Shown one piece after another: positions 35,456 to 43,871 of a stretch of 64,000 nucleotides of DNA (position 1 is its first letter; every line of letters begins with the position of its first letter). The notes under the pieces were generated by a model. The model had not been told where the DNA came from. It was given only the letters and a program-made list of their open reading frames with translations, and searched no databases. This DNA comes from Isoalcanivorax indicus (GTDB lineage Bacteria; Pseudomonadota; Gammaproteobacteria; Pseudomonadales; Alcanivoracaceae). Both the position numbers and the translations under genes were made by a program. The stretch lies in NCBI RefSeq assembly GCF_003259185.1, contig NZ_QGMP01000001.1:62001-126000 (forward strand), read 5' to 3'.

Positions 35456-35941
35456 ATGGCGATTCCCGCCTATATGTGGATCAAGGATGATCAGGGCAAT
35501 GATGTTGAAGGCTCTGTATCCATCGCTGATCGCGAGGGCAGCATCGAGGTGCTGCATTTTGATCACGAACTGCGTATTCCCACCGACGGGGATACTGGCG
35601 CGCTGACCGGTACGCGCAAGCATGAACCGTTCGTCTTTACCAAGGCGTTCGACAGTGCTTCGCCGTACCTGTACAAGGCGTGCAGCAATGGTCAGACCCT
35701 CAAGGAGCTGGTGCTGCGCTGGTATCGCATCGACGACACCGGCACGGAAAAGGAATATTTCCGGCACACGCTGAAGGACGTGAAGATCACTTCGGTCAAG
35801 CCGGTGATGCATAACGTCAAGGATGTCGACAAGGAAAGCTACCCGCACCTGGAGCAGGTATCTGCTCGCTATGCCGGTGTCACCTGGACTTATGTCGACG
35901 GCAACATCGAATTCTCGGACTCCTGGACCGAGGGTCGGTAA
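35456..35941 (+). CDS. hcp: T6SS tube protein Hcp (TssD)
   Basis: Hcp hexamers form the secreted inner tube. The 161-residue protein shows the Hcp1-type start MAIPAYMWIKDD, the HEPFVFTKAFDSASPYLYKA strand-helix and LKDVKITSVKPVMHNVKD. No effector extension is present. It has the strongest ribosome site of the cluster (AGGAGG) and is followed by a GC-rich hairpin, in line with higher expression. Confidence 0.97.
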   Translation: MAIPAYMWIKDDQGNDVEGSVSIADREGSIEVLHFDHELRIPTDGDTGALTGTRKHEPFVFTKAFDSASPYLYKACSNGQTLKELVLRWYRIDDTGTEKEYFRHTLKDVKITSVKPVMHNVKDVDKESYPHLEQVSARYAGVTWTYVDGNIEFSDSWTEGR

Positions 35942-35948
35942 GCCCGGC

Positions 35949-35976
35949 AGGGCGGGGCTTGCCTCGCCCTTTCTGT
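35949..35976 (+). terminator. Hairpin with weak T-run after hcp
   Basis: AGGGCGGGGC (35949-35958) pairs with GCCTCGCCCT (35961-35970), including one G-U pair, followed by TTCTGT. It is probably a leaky terminator or an mRNA-stabilising stem that raises the amount of hcp message relative to tssE onward. Confidence 0.5.
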
Positions 35977-35999
35977 CTGCCTGAAGGACGGGATATCCC

Positions 36000-36428
36000 A
36001 TGACCGCTGCTCTGTTTGAAGTGCTGCATGGCCGCTTTGCCGATGGCACCCCGGTGGCCAGCCTGGAAGGCCGCGAGGCGCGTCTGCGCAGTATTCATGA
36101 TCACCTGCGCCGGTTGCTTAACGCGCGCCATGATGCGTTGCCGCACCTGCCGGAGTACGGTTTGCCGGATTTGCCCACTTTGTATGACGGCCTGCCTTAT
36201 TCACTGGATGCACTGATTCGTCTGGTGCGCGATGCGATCACGAGATTCGAGCCGAGGCTTCAGCATGTGCAGGTGGCCGCGCGAGTGTCCGACACGCGCG
36301 AGTGTGTGGTGCAACTGGAAGTGACCGGCGTAGTGGAAAACGGCGAACTGGCCCGGTTCCGCACCTTCTTGCAAAGCGATGGCGGTGCAGAAGTACGCCA
36401 GGGAGTGGCCAATGCGCGAGTATTTTGA
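36000..36428 (+). CDS. tssE: T6SS baseplate protein TssE
   Basis: A gp25-like baseplate wedge protein that starts sheath polymerisation. The 142-residue protein has an N-terminal LFEVLHGRF helix, the conserved segment Y-G-L-P-D-L-P (residues around 40) and the GPW/gp25 core ending in FRTFLQSDGG. The C-terminus overlaps tssF by 17 bases. Confidence 0.92.
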   Translation: MTAALFEVLHGRFADGTPVASLEGREARLRSIHDHLRRLLNARHDALPHLPEYGLPDLPTLYDGLPYSLDALIRLVRDAITRFEPRLQHVQVAARVSDTRECVVQLEVTGVVENGELARFRTFLQSDGGAEVRQGVANARVF

Positions 36429-38133
36429 ATCCGAGATGCGGCTGCTGCATGATGCGGCGGCCGATTTTGCCCGTGCCCATCCTGAACAGGCGCGGATGCT
36501 CAACCTGACCGAAGTCCGTGATCGGGACCCTTATGTAGAACGTCTGCTCGAAGGCATGGCGTTCATGGCGGCGCAGATTCGCGCCCGCATTGATGACAGC
36601 GAAGTCGCGGTCAGCGAACAACTGCTGGAACAGATGTGCCCGGGGCAACTGCGTGGCTACCCGAGCGGCACGATTCTGGCCTTTACCCCGGACGCGCATG
36701 CCCAGAGCAGCAAGTTCATTGCTGCGGGCAGCCGTGTCAGCAGTGCGCCGGTGGGCGAACATCGCCAGCGCTGCCATTTCACCACGCTCACCGATCTGCA
36801 CGTGCATCCGCTGACACTGAGCGACGTGAAAGCCACCGAAACCCCGGACGGCGGCACAACCTTTGCTTTGACGCTGGTGAGCCGTGGTGGCGGCGAACTT
36901 GCCGAACTGTTGCCCGCAGAACTGGACATCTATCTGCATGCGGACCTGGCGCTGGCATTGGCCTTGTTCCGGGGATTGACTGAAAAGCCTGGTGACATTC
37001 GGGTATCGACTGACGACGGCAAGGATATCGGGCGTCTTGGCAGTGATGCCCTGAGTGCGCCGGGGCTCGATGATATCAGCATGCCCGGGCTGCTTTGCCA
37101 TCGCGGGCATCCCGGGCTGGACCGCTTGCAGGACTATTTTGCCTGGCAGGCCCGTTTTCTGTTTGTGCGTCTGCGCGGTCTCGACACCCTGACGCTGCCG
37201 GACAAGACCCGACGTATTACGTTGACGGTCCCCACCGGCGTGCGGCTGCCCGCCGAGCATGCCCTGCGCGCCGATCACCTGAGGTTGAACTGTGTGCCGG
37301 CGGTCAATCTGTACCGCATGGACGCCGACCCGCTGGAAGTGGACCAGCGCAAGGCCGAGTACCGCTTCCTGCCCGACCGGCAGCGACCGGACACGGTCGT
37401 GCTGCACCAGATCGAGAGCCTGATAGGCCGCGAGCAGCGCAGCGCCCGCACCCAGACCTATGTGCCGTTTTATCAGGCGCTGACGCCGGAACAGGGCGAT
37501 CATTGTTATCGCCTGACCTATCGCGATCTGGGGCTGGCCACGCCCCAGCCCTTCATCAGTTTGTCCGGCCCGGCGCTGATCTCGGCGCAGAGTCTGTCGG
37601 CGAGTGTGATCGTCAGCGATGGGCATCTGCCGCGCCGTTATCTGACAGAGAACCAGGTGAGCGAGCCAGGTGACGGGGTTCCGTCCGGCGTCAGCGTCAC
37701 CAACCTGATGCGTCCCGGCAGCTACCTGCCTGCGCCCGCCCAGGCGGAGTATCGCTGGCGTTTGCAGGCGCTTATGCAGATGCCCGCCAGCGGGCTCGCC
37801 AGCCGCGACGGGATGAGCACATTGCTGGGCGTGCTGGATCGCACCGGCCGCGAGGAGCATCGCCGCCGTCGCCAGGCCTTGCAGGAGGTCGATGTGGCGC
37901 CGGTCACGCGCATGCTGGGCGGCATGCTGTATCGCGGTATCGCTGTGACCCTGAATATTGCCGAGCAGGATTTTCTGTCGCAGGCCGACCTTTACCTGTT
38001 CGGTTGTGTCATGCATCGCGTGCTCAGTGCCAGCGCGGCGATCAACGAAAGTGTCGAGCTGCGCATTGTCTGCCAGCCAAGTCAGAAGGAGTTTGCATGG
38101 GCGCCACGCTCGGGCTACGCAGCGCCGATCTGA
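36412..38133 (+). CDS. tssF: T6SS baseplate protein TssF
   Basis: TssF forms baseplate wedges with TssG and TssK. The 573-residue protein starts MREYFESEMRLLHDAAADFA and continues with the family motif DPYVERLLEGMAFMAAQIRARIDD, then YPSGTILAFTP. Start ATG 36412 is preceded by GGGAG and lies inside the tssE end. The C-terminus overlaps tssG by 37 bases, which is a large overlap and argues for coupled translation. Confidence 0.95.
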   Translation: MREYFESEMRLLHDAAADFARAHPEQARMLNLTEVRDRDPYVERLLEGMAFMAAQIRARIDDSEVAVSEQLLEQMCPGQLRGYPSGTILAFTPDAHAQSSKFIAAGSRVSSAPVGEHRQRCHFTTLTDLHVHPLTLSDVKATETPDGGTTFALTLVSRGGGELAELLPAELDIYLHADLALALALFRGLTEKPGDIRVSTDDGKDIGRLGSDALSAPGLDDISMPGLLCHRGHPGLDRLQDYFAWQARFLFVRLRGLDTLTLPDKTRRITLTVPTGVRLPAEHALRADHLRLNCVPAVNLYRMDADPLEVDQRKAEYRFLPDRQRPDTVVLHQIESLIGREQRSARTQTYVPFYQALTPEQGDHCYRLTYRDLGLATPQPFISLSGPALISAQSLSASVIVSDGHLPRRYLTENQVSEPGDGVPSGVSVTNLMRPGSYLPAPAQAEYRWRLQALMQMPASGLASRDGMSTLLGVLDRTGREEHRRRRQALQEVDVAPVTRMLGGMLYRGIAVTLNIAEQDFLSQADLYLFGCVMHRVLSASAAINESVELRIVCQPSQKEFAWAPRSGYAAPI

Positions 38134-39056
38134 TCAATGATCTGTTGCGGCACCCTCAGGGCTTCGATTTTGTGCAGGCGATGGAACTGCTCGAAGCCAG
38201 CGACGGCGAAGGCCAGACCTTTGGTCAGGGGCTGGACGCGCGCGTGCGCCTGCAACCCAGTGAAGATCTGGTGTTTCCGGCGGCGGATATTCGTGGCTGC
38301 CGGCACGACGCCGATCGGCTGACCCTGCTGCTCGGCTTTCTGGGGTTGTATGGCGTGGATGCGCCAGTGCCGCATTACCTGCTGGATCGCACCACCGCGG
38401 AAGACGATGACGCGGCCCGGATGCGCACCTTTCTCGACATTTTCAACCAGCGCTTCTATGTGCTGATGTACCGCGCCTTGCAGATCAGCCGCCCCGCCGC
38501 CGGGCGCTTGCCCACGGCGTTTACCGGTACCGCCAGTGCGCTGTCCGGACAACTGGGTGCGCAGCCCGGCCGCCGCCGGTTTCCCGTGGGGCGGGTACGG
38601 ACCGCAAATGGTTTGCGCGCACTGCTCCAGGATGACATGGCCGGGGTGCCGGTGGCGGTGGAAGACGGCCGCCCGACCTGGGAGGCACTGGGCGAAGCCT
38701 GTGTGCTGGGTGCCGCCAGTTGCACTCTGGGTCACAACACCGTGCTTGGTGGCCGTGCCTGGACCGCGAACGGCGCGATTGCCGTGCGTCTGGGGCCCAT
38801 GGATGCCGCCAGCGCCCGCGAACTGCTTCCCGGCCATGCCGAGCATGCGCATCTGCGTGCCCGGGTGCGCGATTACCTGCCCGCAGGCACCGGTTTTGAA
38901 CTGCATCTGCGCGTACGCCCGAATGCGCGAATAGAGGCCCATCAAGGGCTGGGCGTAGAGGAACTGCATCTGGGCTGGTCCTGCTGGCTGGGCGAACGCC
39001 TGAACGACGAATACCTGATTCGCATGACGATGACGGACACTGCAAAAGGAGATTGA
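38097..39056 (+). CDS. tssG: T6SS baseplate protein TssG
   Basis: TssG pairs with two TssF copies in each baseplate wedge. The 319-residue protein shows the typical opening helix DLINDLLRHPQGFDFVQAMELLE, then VFPAADI, LLGFLGLYGVDAPVPHYL and FLDIFNQRFYVLMYRA. AAGGAG lies before ATG 38097. The stop overlaps a TTG directly before tssH. Confidence 0.95.
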   Translation: MGATLGLRSADLINDLLRHPQGFDFVQAMELLEASDGEGQTFGQGLDARVRLQPSEDLVFPAADIRGCRHDADRLTLLLGFLGLYGVDAPVPHYLLDRTTAEDDDAARMRTFLDIFNQRFYVLMYRALQISRPAAGRLPTAFTGTASALSGQLGAQPGRRRFPVGRVRTANGLRALLQDDMAGVPVAVEDGRPTWEALGEACVLGAASCTLGHNTVLGGRAWTANGAIAVRLGPMDAASARELLPGHAEHAHLRARVRDYLPAGTGFELHLRVRPNARIEAHQGLGVEELHLGWSCWLGERLNDEYLIRMTMTDTAKGD

Positions 39057-39058
39057 TC

Positions 39059-41707
39059 ATGCATGCCGGAAACATGCGCCGTCTGCTGGAAAAGCTGAAC
39101 GACACCTGCGCCAGGGCGCTGGAAAATGCCGCCGTGATGGCCGCCGCGCGCAGCGATTACGAAGTGCGCATCGAGCATCTGCTGGTGAAATTGCTGGACA
39201 GTGACCTGCGCAATGACCTGCAACAGGTGATGGCGCATACCGGCGCTGATGCAGGTGCGCTGTTCGATGAGCAGATGCAGGCCCTGTCACGGTTACGCAC
39301 CGCCAATCCGGATCGACCGGTGTTTTCGGCGCGCCTGGTGCAATGGCTGGAGCAGGCCTGGCTCGCCAGCAGCCTTCACTATGGTGCGGAAAAGATTCGC
39401 AGCGTGGCCTTGCTCGACGCCCTGCTGGAACTGCTGCCGCGCATGGGCGAGCCCGCCTGCACGGCCTTGCAAGGCTTGTCGCTGGATGCCCTGCGTGAAC
39501 AGCATGCTGCGCTGACGCGCGGTTCTGTAGAAGTGGCGGGCGCCACGCCCGATGTCACACCCGGCTCGGGGGCGCCTGGTCTGTCACCGTCCGGTGCCAA
39601 GGAAGAAGCCTTGCAACAGTTCTGCCAGGACTTCACCGCTGATGCCCGTGAGGGTCGTCTGGACCCGGTGCTGGGCCGGGGCGACGAGATCCGCATGGCC
39701 ATCGACATCCTCTGCCGTCGCCGCAAGAACAACCCGATCCTGGTGGGCGAGCCTGGCGTCGGCAAGACTGCCGTGGTGGAAGGCCTGGCCCTGTGCATTG
39801 CCGAAGGCCGTGTGCCCGACGCGTTGAAAGACGTACGCATTCTCGGCCTCGACATCGGCCAGTTGCAGGCCGGTGCCAGCGTAAAAGGGGAATTCGAGCG
39901 ACGCCTCAAGCAGGTCATCCAGGAAATCCGCAACGCCACCCAGCCTGTCATCCTGTTTATTGATGAAGCGCATACGCTGATCGGTGCGGGCGGCGAAGCC
40001 GGCCAGAACGATGCGGCCAATCTGCTCAAACCCGCCTTGGCACGCGGCGGCATGCGCACTATCGCGGCCACGACCTGGTCGGAATACAAACGCTACTTTG
40101 AACGCGATGCCGCGCTGGATCGTCGCTTTCAGCGAGTCAGTGTTGATGAGCCAGATACCGATCGCGCCCTGCTGATGCTCAGCGGCCTCAAGCAGACCTA
40201 TGCGCGCCACCACGGCGTGCTGCTCACCGATGCCGCACTGGAAGCGGCCGTCCGCCTGTCGCAGCGTTACATTGCTGGGCGCCAGTTGCCGGACAAAGCC
40301 ATTGATGTGCTCGACACGGCCGCCGCGCGGGTGCGCCTGAGCCAGGCCACCCAGCCCCGCGATCTGGAGCAGGACGCCGAGCAGCAAGATTATTTCACCC
40401 GCCGCCTGAGTGCGCTGGAAGAAGATGCCAGCCACGGCATCACCGTGAACGAACGCCTGCGTGGTCAGTTGCAGCATGAGCTCGCCCAGGCTGCCGAGCG
40501 CATGGACACCACGCGTGGCCGCTGGGATCAGGAGCGCGAACTGGTCGCCGCCCTGGACGGCAGCCGCGAACGCCGCGCCGCCTTGCACGCTGTACAGGGC
40601 AATGCCCCCCTGGTGCACCCGGAAGTCAACGCCGCCACGGTGGCGGGGGTGATCGCTGACTGGACCGGCATTCCCCTTGGCCGCATGGTGCGTGACGAAG
40701 TGCAGGCGCTCGCCAGCCTGGAATCACGCCTGGCCGGGCGCGTGGTCGGCCAGGACAGCGCCCTGGCCGCCATGGCCCGCACCTTGCGCGCCGCCAAGGC
40801 GGGCCTGCGCAAACAGGAAAGCCCCCTTGGCGTTTTCCTGCTGGCCGGCCCCAGCGGTGTTGGCAAGACCGAGAGCGCTCGCGCCCTGGCTGACGAACTG
40901 TTTGGCGGTGAACGCTTCCTCGTCAGCATTAACATGAGCGAATACCAGGAAGCCCACACCGTGTCGCAGCTCAAGGGCAGCCCACCCGGGTATGTGGGCT
41001 ACGGCGAAGGTGGCGTACTGACCGAAGCCGTACGCCAGCGTCCCTATTCAGTGGTGCTGCTGGATGAAGTGGAAAAGGCCCATCCCGATGTCATGAACCT
41101 GTTCTACCAGGTGTTTGATCGCGGCGTACTGCGCGACGGCGAAGGCCGCGAAATCGACTTCCGCAACACCGTGATCCTGATGACCTCGAACCTCGGCAGC
41201 GACACGTTGCAACGGCTGGCTTTGCCACCGGAGGACGAGACGGCTGACGCCGATCCAGCCACGCCTGAGCAGGCCTGGACACCCCCCACCGACCGCGAAC
41301 TGGTAGACGCCATCGAGCCCGACCTGCGGCGCCATTTCGCTGCCGCCTTGCTGGCCCGCATGCAGGTGATTCCCTACCGCCCCCTGGACCGCGAGACCCT
41401 GGACGCCGTGGTCCTGCTGCGACTGGAGGCCGTCGCCGAGCGCCTGCGTGATGCCCACGGCATCACCCTGCGGGTGGATGATGCGGTGGTGCGCCACTTC
41501 GCCGCCCGCTGCGAAGTGGCAGAAAGCGGCGCGCGCCAGGTGGAATCGGTGATCGAACAACAACTGATGCCCGGCCTGGCCCAGCAACTGCTCGCCTACA
41601 TGGCCGAGGACGACATGCCGGACCTGCTGACCCTGGAGCTGGATGAGAACGGCCATCTGAGCGCCGTTTTCGCGGATACCGAGGCGCCGGAGCAACTGCG
41701 CGCCTGA
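39059..41707 (+). CDS. tssH: T6SS ATPase TssH (ClpV)
   Basis: ClpV disassembles contracted sheaths for reuse. The 882-residue AAA+ protein has a ClpV N-domain, a first nucleotide site GEPGVGKTAVV (K236) with Walker B LFIDEAHTLIG, a middle coiled-coil region, and a second site GPSGVGKTES (K603) with VLLDEVEKAHPDV. I used ATG 39059, eight bases after GGAG; an in-frame TTG lies at 39053. Both ATP sites look intact. Confidence 0.96.
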   Translation: MHAGNMRRLLEKLNDTCARALENAAVMAAARSDYEVRIEHLLVKLLDSDLRNDLQQVMAHTGADAGALFDEQMQALSRLRTANPDRPVFSARLVQWLEQAWLASSLHYGAEKIRSVALLDALLELLPRMGEPACTALQGLSLDALREQHAALTRGSVEVAGATPDVTPGSGAPGLSPSGAKEEALQQFCQDFTADAREGRLDPVLGRGDEIRMAIDILCRRRKNNPILVGEPGVGKTAVVEGLALCIAEGRVPDALKDVRILGLDIGQLQAGASVKGEFERRLKQVIQEIRNATQPVILFIDEAHTLIGAGGEAGQNDAANLLKPALARGGMRTIAATTWSEYKRYFERDAALDRRFQRVSVDEPDTDRALLMLSGLKQTYARHHGVLLTDAALEAAVRLSQRYIAGRQLPDKAIDVLDTAAARVRLSQATQPRDLEQDAEQQDYFTRRLSALEEDASHGITVNERLRGQLQHELAQAAERMDTTRGRWDQERELVAALDGSRERRAALHAVQGNAPLVHPEVNAATVAGVIADWTGIPLGRMVRDEVQALASLESRLAGRVVGQDSALAAMARTLRAAKAGLRKQESPLGVFLLAGPSGVGKTESARALADELFGGERFLVSINMSEYQEAHTVSQLKGSPPGYVGYGEGGVLTEAVRQRPYSVVLLDEVEKAHPDVMNLFYQVFDRGVLRDGEGREIDFRNTVILMTSNLGSDTLQRLALPPEDETADADPATPEQAWTPPTDRELVDAIEPDLRRHFAAALLARMQVIPYRPLDRETLDAVVLLRLEAVAERLRDAHGITLRVDDAVVRHFAARCEVAESGARQVESVIEQQLMPGLAQQLLAYMAEDDMPDLLTLELDENGHLSAVFADTEAPEQLRA

Positions 41708-41751
41708 GCGTATTCGGCACAAAAAGCGCAACAGAAAAAAGGAAAGTCATC

Positions 41752-43854
41752 ATGGACGCTGACACACTCAAGAATGCAGCAACTTCCGCCGTCAAGAAAG
41801 CGGCGTCACGGGCCAGCCAGCGGATGGATGCGCCGCTGAGCCGTTTCTTTGTTGATGTCGCGGGGATGGGAGAGTCCGCTTTTTCGGTGGAGAATTTTCG
41901 TAGTCAAGATGTTGCCCTGTCCTGTCTCGGCGAGTTCGAGGTCAACGTCCTCGTGCGGGCACCTGTGGGCCTGGACGCGCTGGTGGGCGCCCCGGCCCGA
42001 CTTCGTCTGGTGGGCTCTGGCGGCACGGAAAGCGTGCTGGCGCTTCAAGTGCGTGCGGTGCAGGAACTGCCTGCCAGCCCCGAAGGGGCTCGCCTTGGCC
42101 TGCAACTGGTGTCCCCGTTGTATGCGCTGGCTTGCCGACGCCATAACCGGGTATTTCTCAATCGGACGCTGGAAGAGATCATCCAGCAGGTGATGACCGA
42201 CGCCGAGTTCAGCGCCGATAGCCTTGATATCTGCTTCAAACAGCCTCAACCGGCGCGAGCGATGGTGGTTCAGTACGAAGAATCGGACATGGACTTCCTG
42301 TCGCGCCTGCTGGCACGGGATGGCGCCTTCTACACCGTCAAGCCCGGCGCCCAGGGGGCCGCCTTCCTGTTCTATGATGACAGCCGTGACCTGGCGGATA
42401 CACTTGGCGGCGCACGCCTGGATTTTCATCCGGAGAGTGGTCAGGCGGCGGGCGGCGAGCGCGTCTTTCAGCTTTCCCGCAAAGTGAGCTGGATGAGCGC
42501 GGGCGTGAGCCTGTCTGATTACAACCCGCAAGCGCCGGACCGCCCCCCGCTGGGTGAGGCCCAGTGTCGGGGCGGGCAAGGTCATCTGCAACACTGGGGG
42601 CCTCAAGCGGAGGACAGCGATCAGGCTTGCCAGCTAGCCACTATCCGGGCTCAGGCGCTGGACGTGCAGCGCCACACTCTTACAGCTCGCGCCGACAGCG
42701 CGCAGCTGCTGCCGGGCATGGCGCTGACGCTGACCAATCACCCGGAGCACAACGGTGACTGGCTGGTGGTGGCTGCCGCCATTCAGGGCGACCAACGTGC
42801 CGGACATGCCTTTGGCCAGAACAGCGATCGGCCCGGCCTGCTCAGCGAACTGACCCTGATCCCGCTTGAAATGCCCTACCGTTGCGCGGCCGCCTGGCAA
42901 CGCAAGCCGGTGCACGGCAGCTTTTCGGCACGGGTGGAAGGCGACGGCGGCGACTACGCCTACCTTGATGATCAGGGCCGCTACCGGATCCGTTTACCGT
43001 TCGATGGCGGTGACAGCCCCGAAGGTGAGGCCACCCCGCCGGTACGAATGATGCAGCCCTACGGCGGACCTAATAGCGGGATGCATTTGCCGCTGCACGC
43101 CGGGACAGAAGTGCTGCTCAGCTGCGTTAATGGCGATATCGACCGCCCTGTGATTCTCGGGGCGATCAGTAATCCGCAAACCCCGACGCCGGTCACGGCC
43201 AGCAATGCCAGCCAGCATATTCTGCGCACCCGAGGCGGCAACGAACTGCTGATGGAAGATCGCGCCGGGGAAGAGCGTATAGAACTGTTCACCGCTGACC
43301 GGAAGAATCGCTTGAGCCTGGATGCCAGTGACAGCGGGCATCAAGTGACGCTGGAGACGTTGGAAGGTGATATGGAGATCCTTGCTGGTGGGCATATGAC
43401 CGTTGAGGTGGGTGCCTCGCAGAACGAAACGGTTGGAGAAACCAAAACGGTGACCGTCACCGAGGATCTGAAGCTGATGACCCGGGAGGGGATAATCGAA
43501 CTCCAGGCGGGTGCCGACCTGTTCTTCAAATCCACCGACAGCCTCCGCCTGACAGCTGAGCAAGGCGACATCGATGTGCACGCGGGTGAAAACCTGATTG
43601 CTCGCAGCGACGGCGATACGTCTGTGGAGGTGCCCAATGGCGATGCCCGAGTGCTGGTAGATCGTGGTGATTTCAGCGCGGAGGTCAACGGCGCTCTGAC
43701 GCTGCGTGGTGGCGGCAATGCGCCCATGCGGTTTAGCCAGGGTGGCGGCAGCATCGAGATATCCCCCTCCGGTGATATCGTCATTGACGGTGCGGTGGTG
43801 GATATTTCCGGCAATACCATCAAGGTAGATGGCCAACAGATCGGTGGAAACTGA
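41752..43854 (+). CDS. vgrG: T6SS spike protein VgrG (TssI), first copy
   Basis: A 700-residue spike protein. The gp27-like part (about 30-380) includes YEESDMDFLSRLLARDGAFY, and the gp5-like OB fold includes YRIRLPFDGG and VRMMQPYGGPNSGMHLPLHAGTEVLL. A repetitive beta-helix follows and ends in GNTIKVDGQQIGGN, with no effector extension. An AAGGAAA site lies before ATG 41752. It starts 44 bp after clpV. No PAAR tip gene lies nearby. Confidence 0.94.
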   Translation: MDADTLKNAATSAVKKAASRASQRMDAPLSRFFVDVAGMGESAFSVENFRSQDVALSCLGEFEVNVLVRAPVGLDALVGAPARLRLVGSGGTESVLALQVRAVQELPASPEGARLGLQLVSPLYALACRRHNRVFLNRTLEEIIQQVMTDAEFSADSLDICFKQPQPARAMVVQYEESDMDFLSRLLARDGAFYTVKPGAQGAAFLFYDDSRDLADTLGGARLDFHPESGQAAGGERVFQLSRKVSWMSAGVSLSDYNPQAPDRPPLGEAQCRGGQGHLQHWGPQAEDSDQACQLATIRAQALDVQRHTLTARADSAQLLPGMALTLTNHPEHNGDWLVVAAAIQGDQRAGHAFGQNSDRPGLLSELTLIPLEMPYRCAAAWQRKPVHGSFSARVEGDGGDYAYLDDQGRYRIRLPFDGGDSPEGEATPPVRMMQPYGGPNSGMHLPLHAGTEVLLSCVNGDIDRPVILGAISNPQTPTPVTASNASQHILRTRGGNELLMEDRAGEERIELFTADRKNRLSLDASDSGHQVTLETLEGDMEILAGGHMTVEVGASQNETVGETKTVTVTEDLKLMTREGIIELQAGADLFFKSTDSLRLTAEQGDIDVHAGENLIARSDGDTSVEVPNGDARVLVDRGDFSAEVNGALTLRGGGNAPMRFSQGGGSIEISPSGDIVIDGAVVDISGNTIKVDGQQIGGN

Positions 43855-43871
43855 TTCGCAGGGGGCGGGAA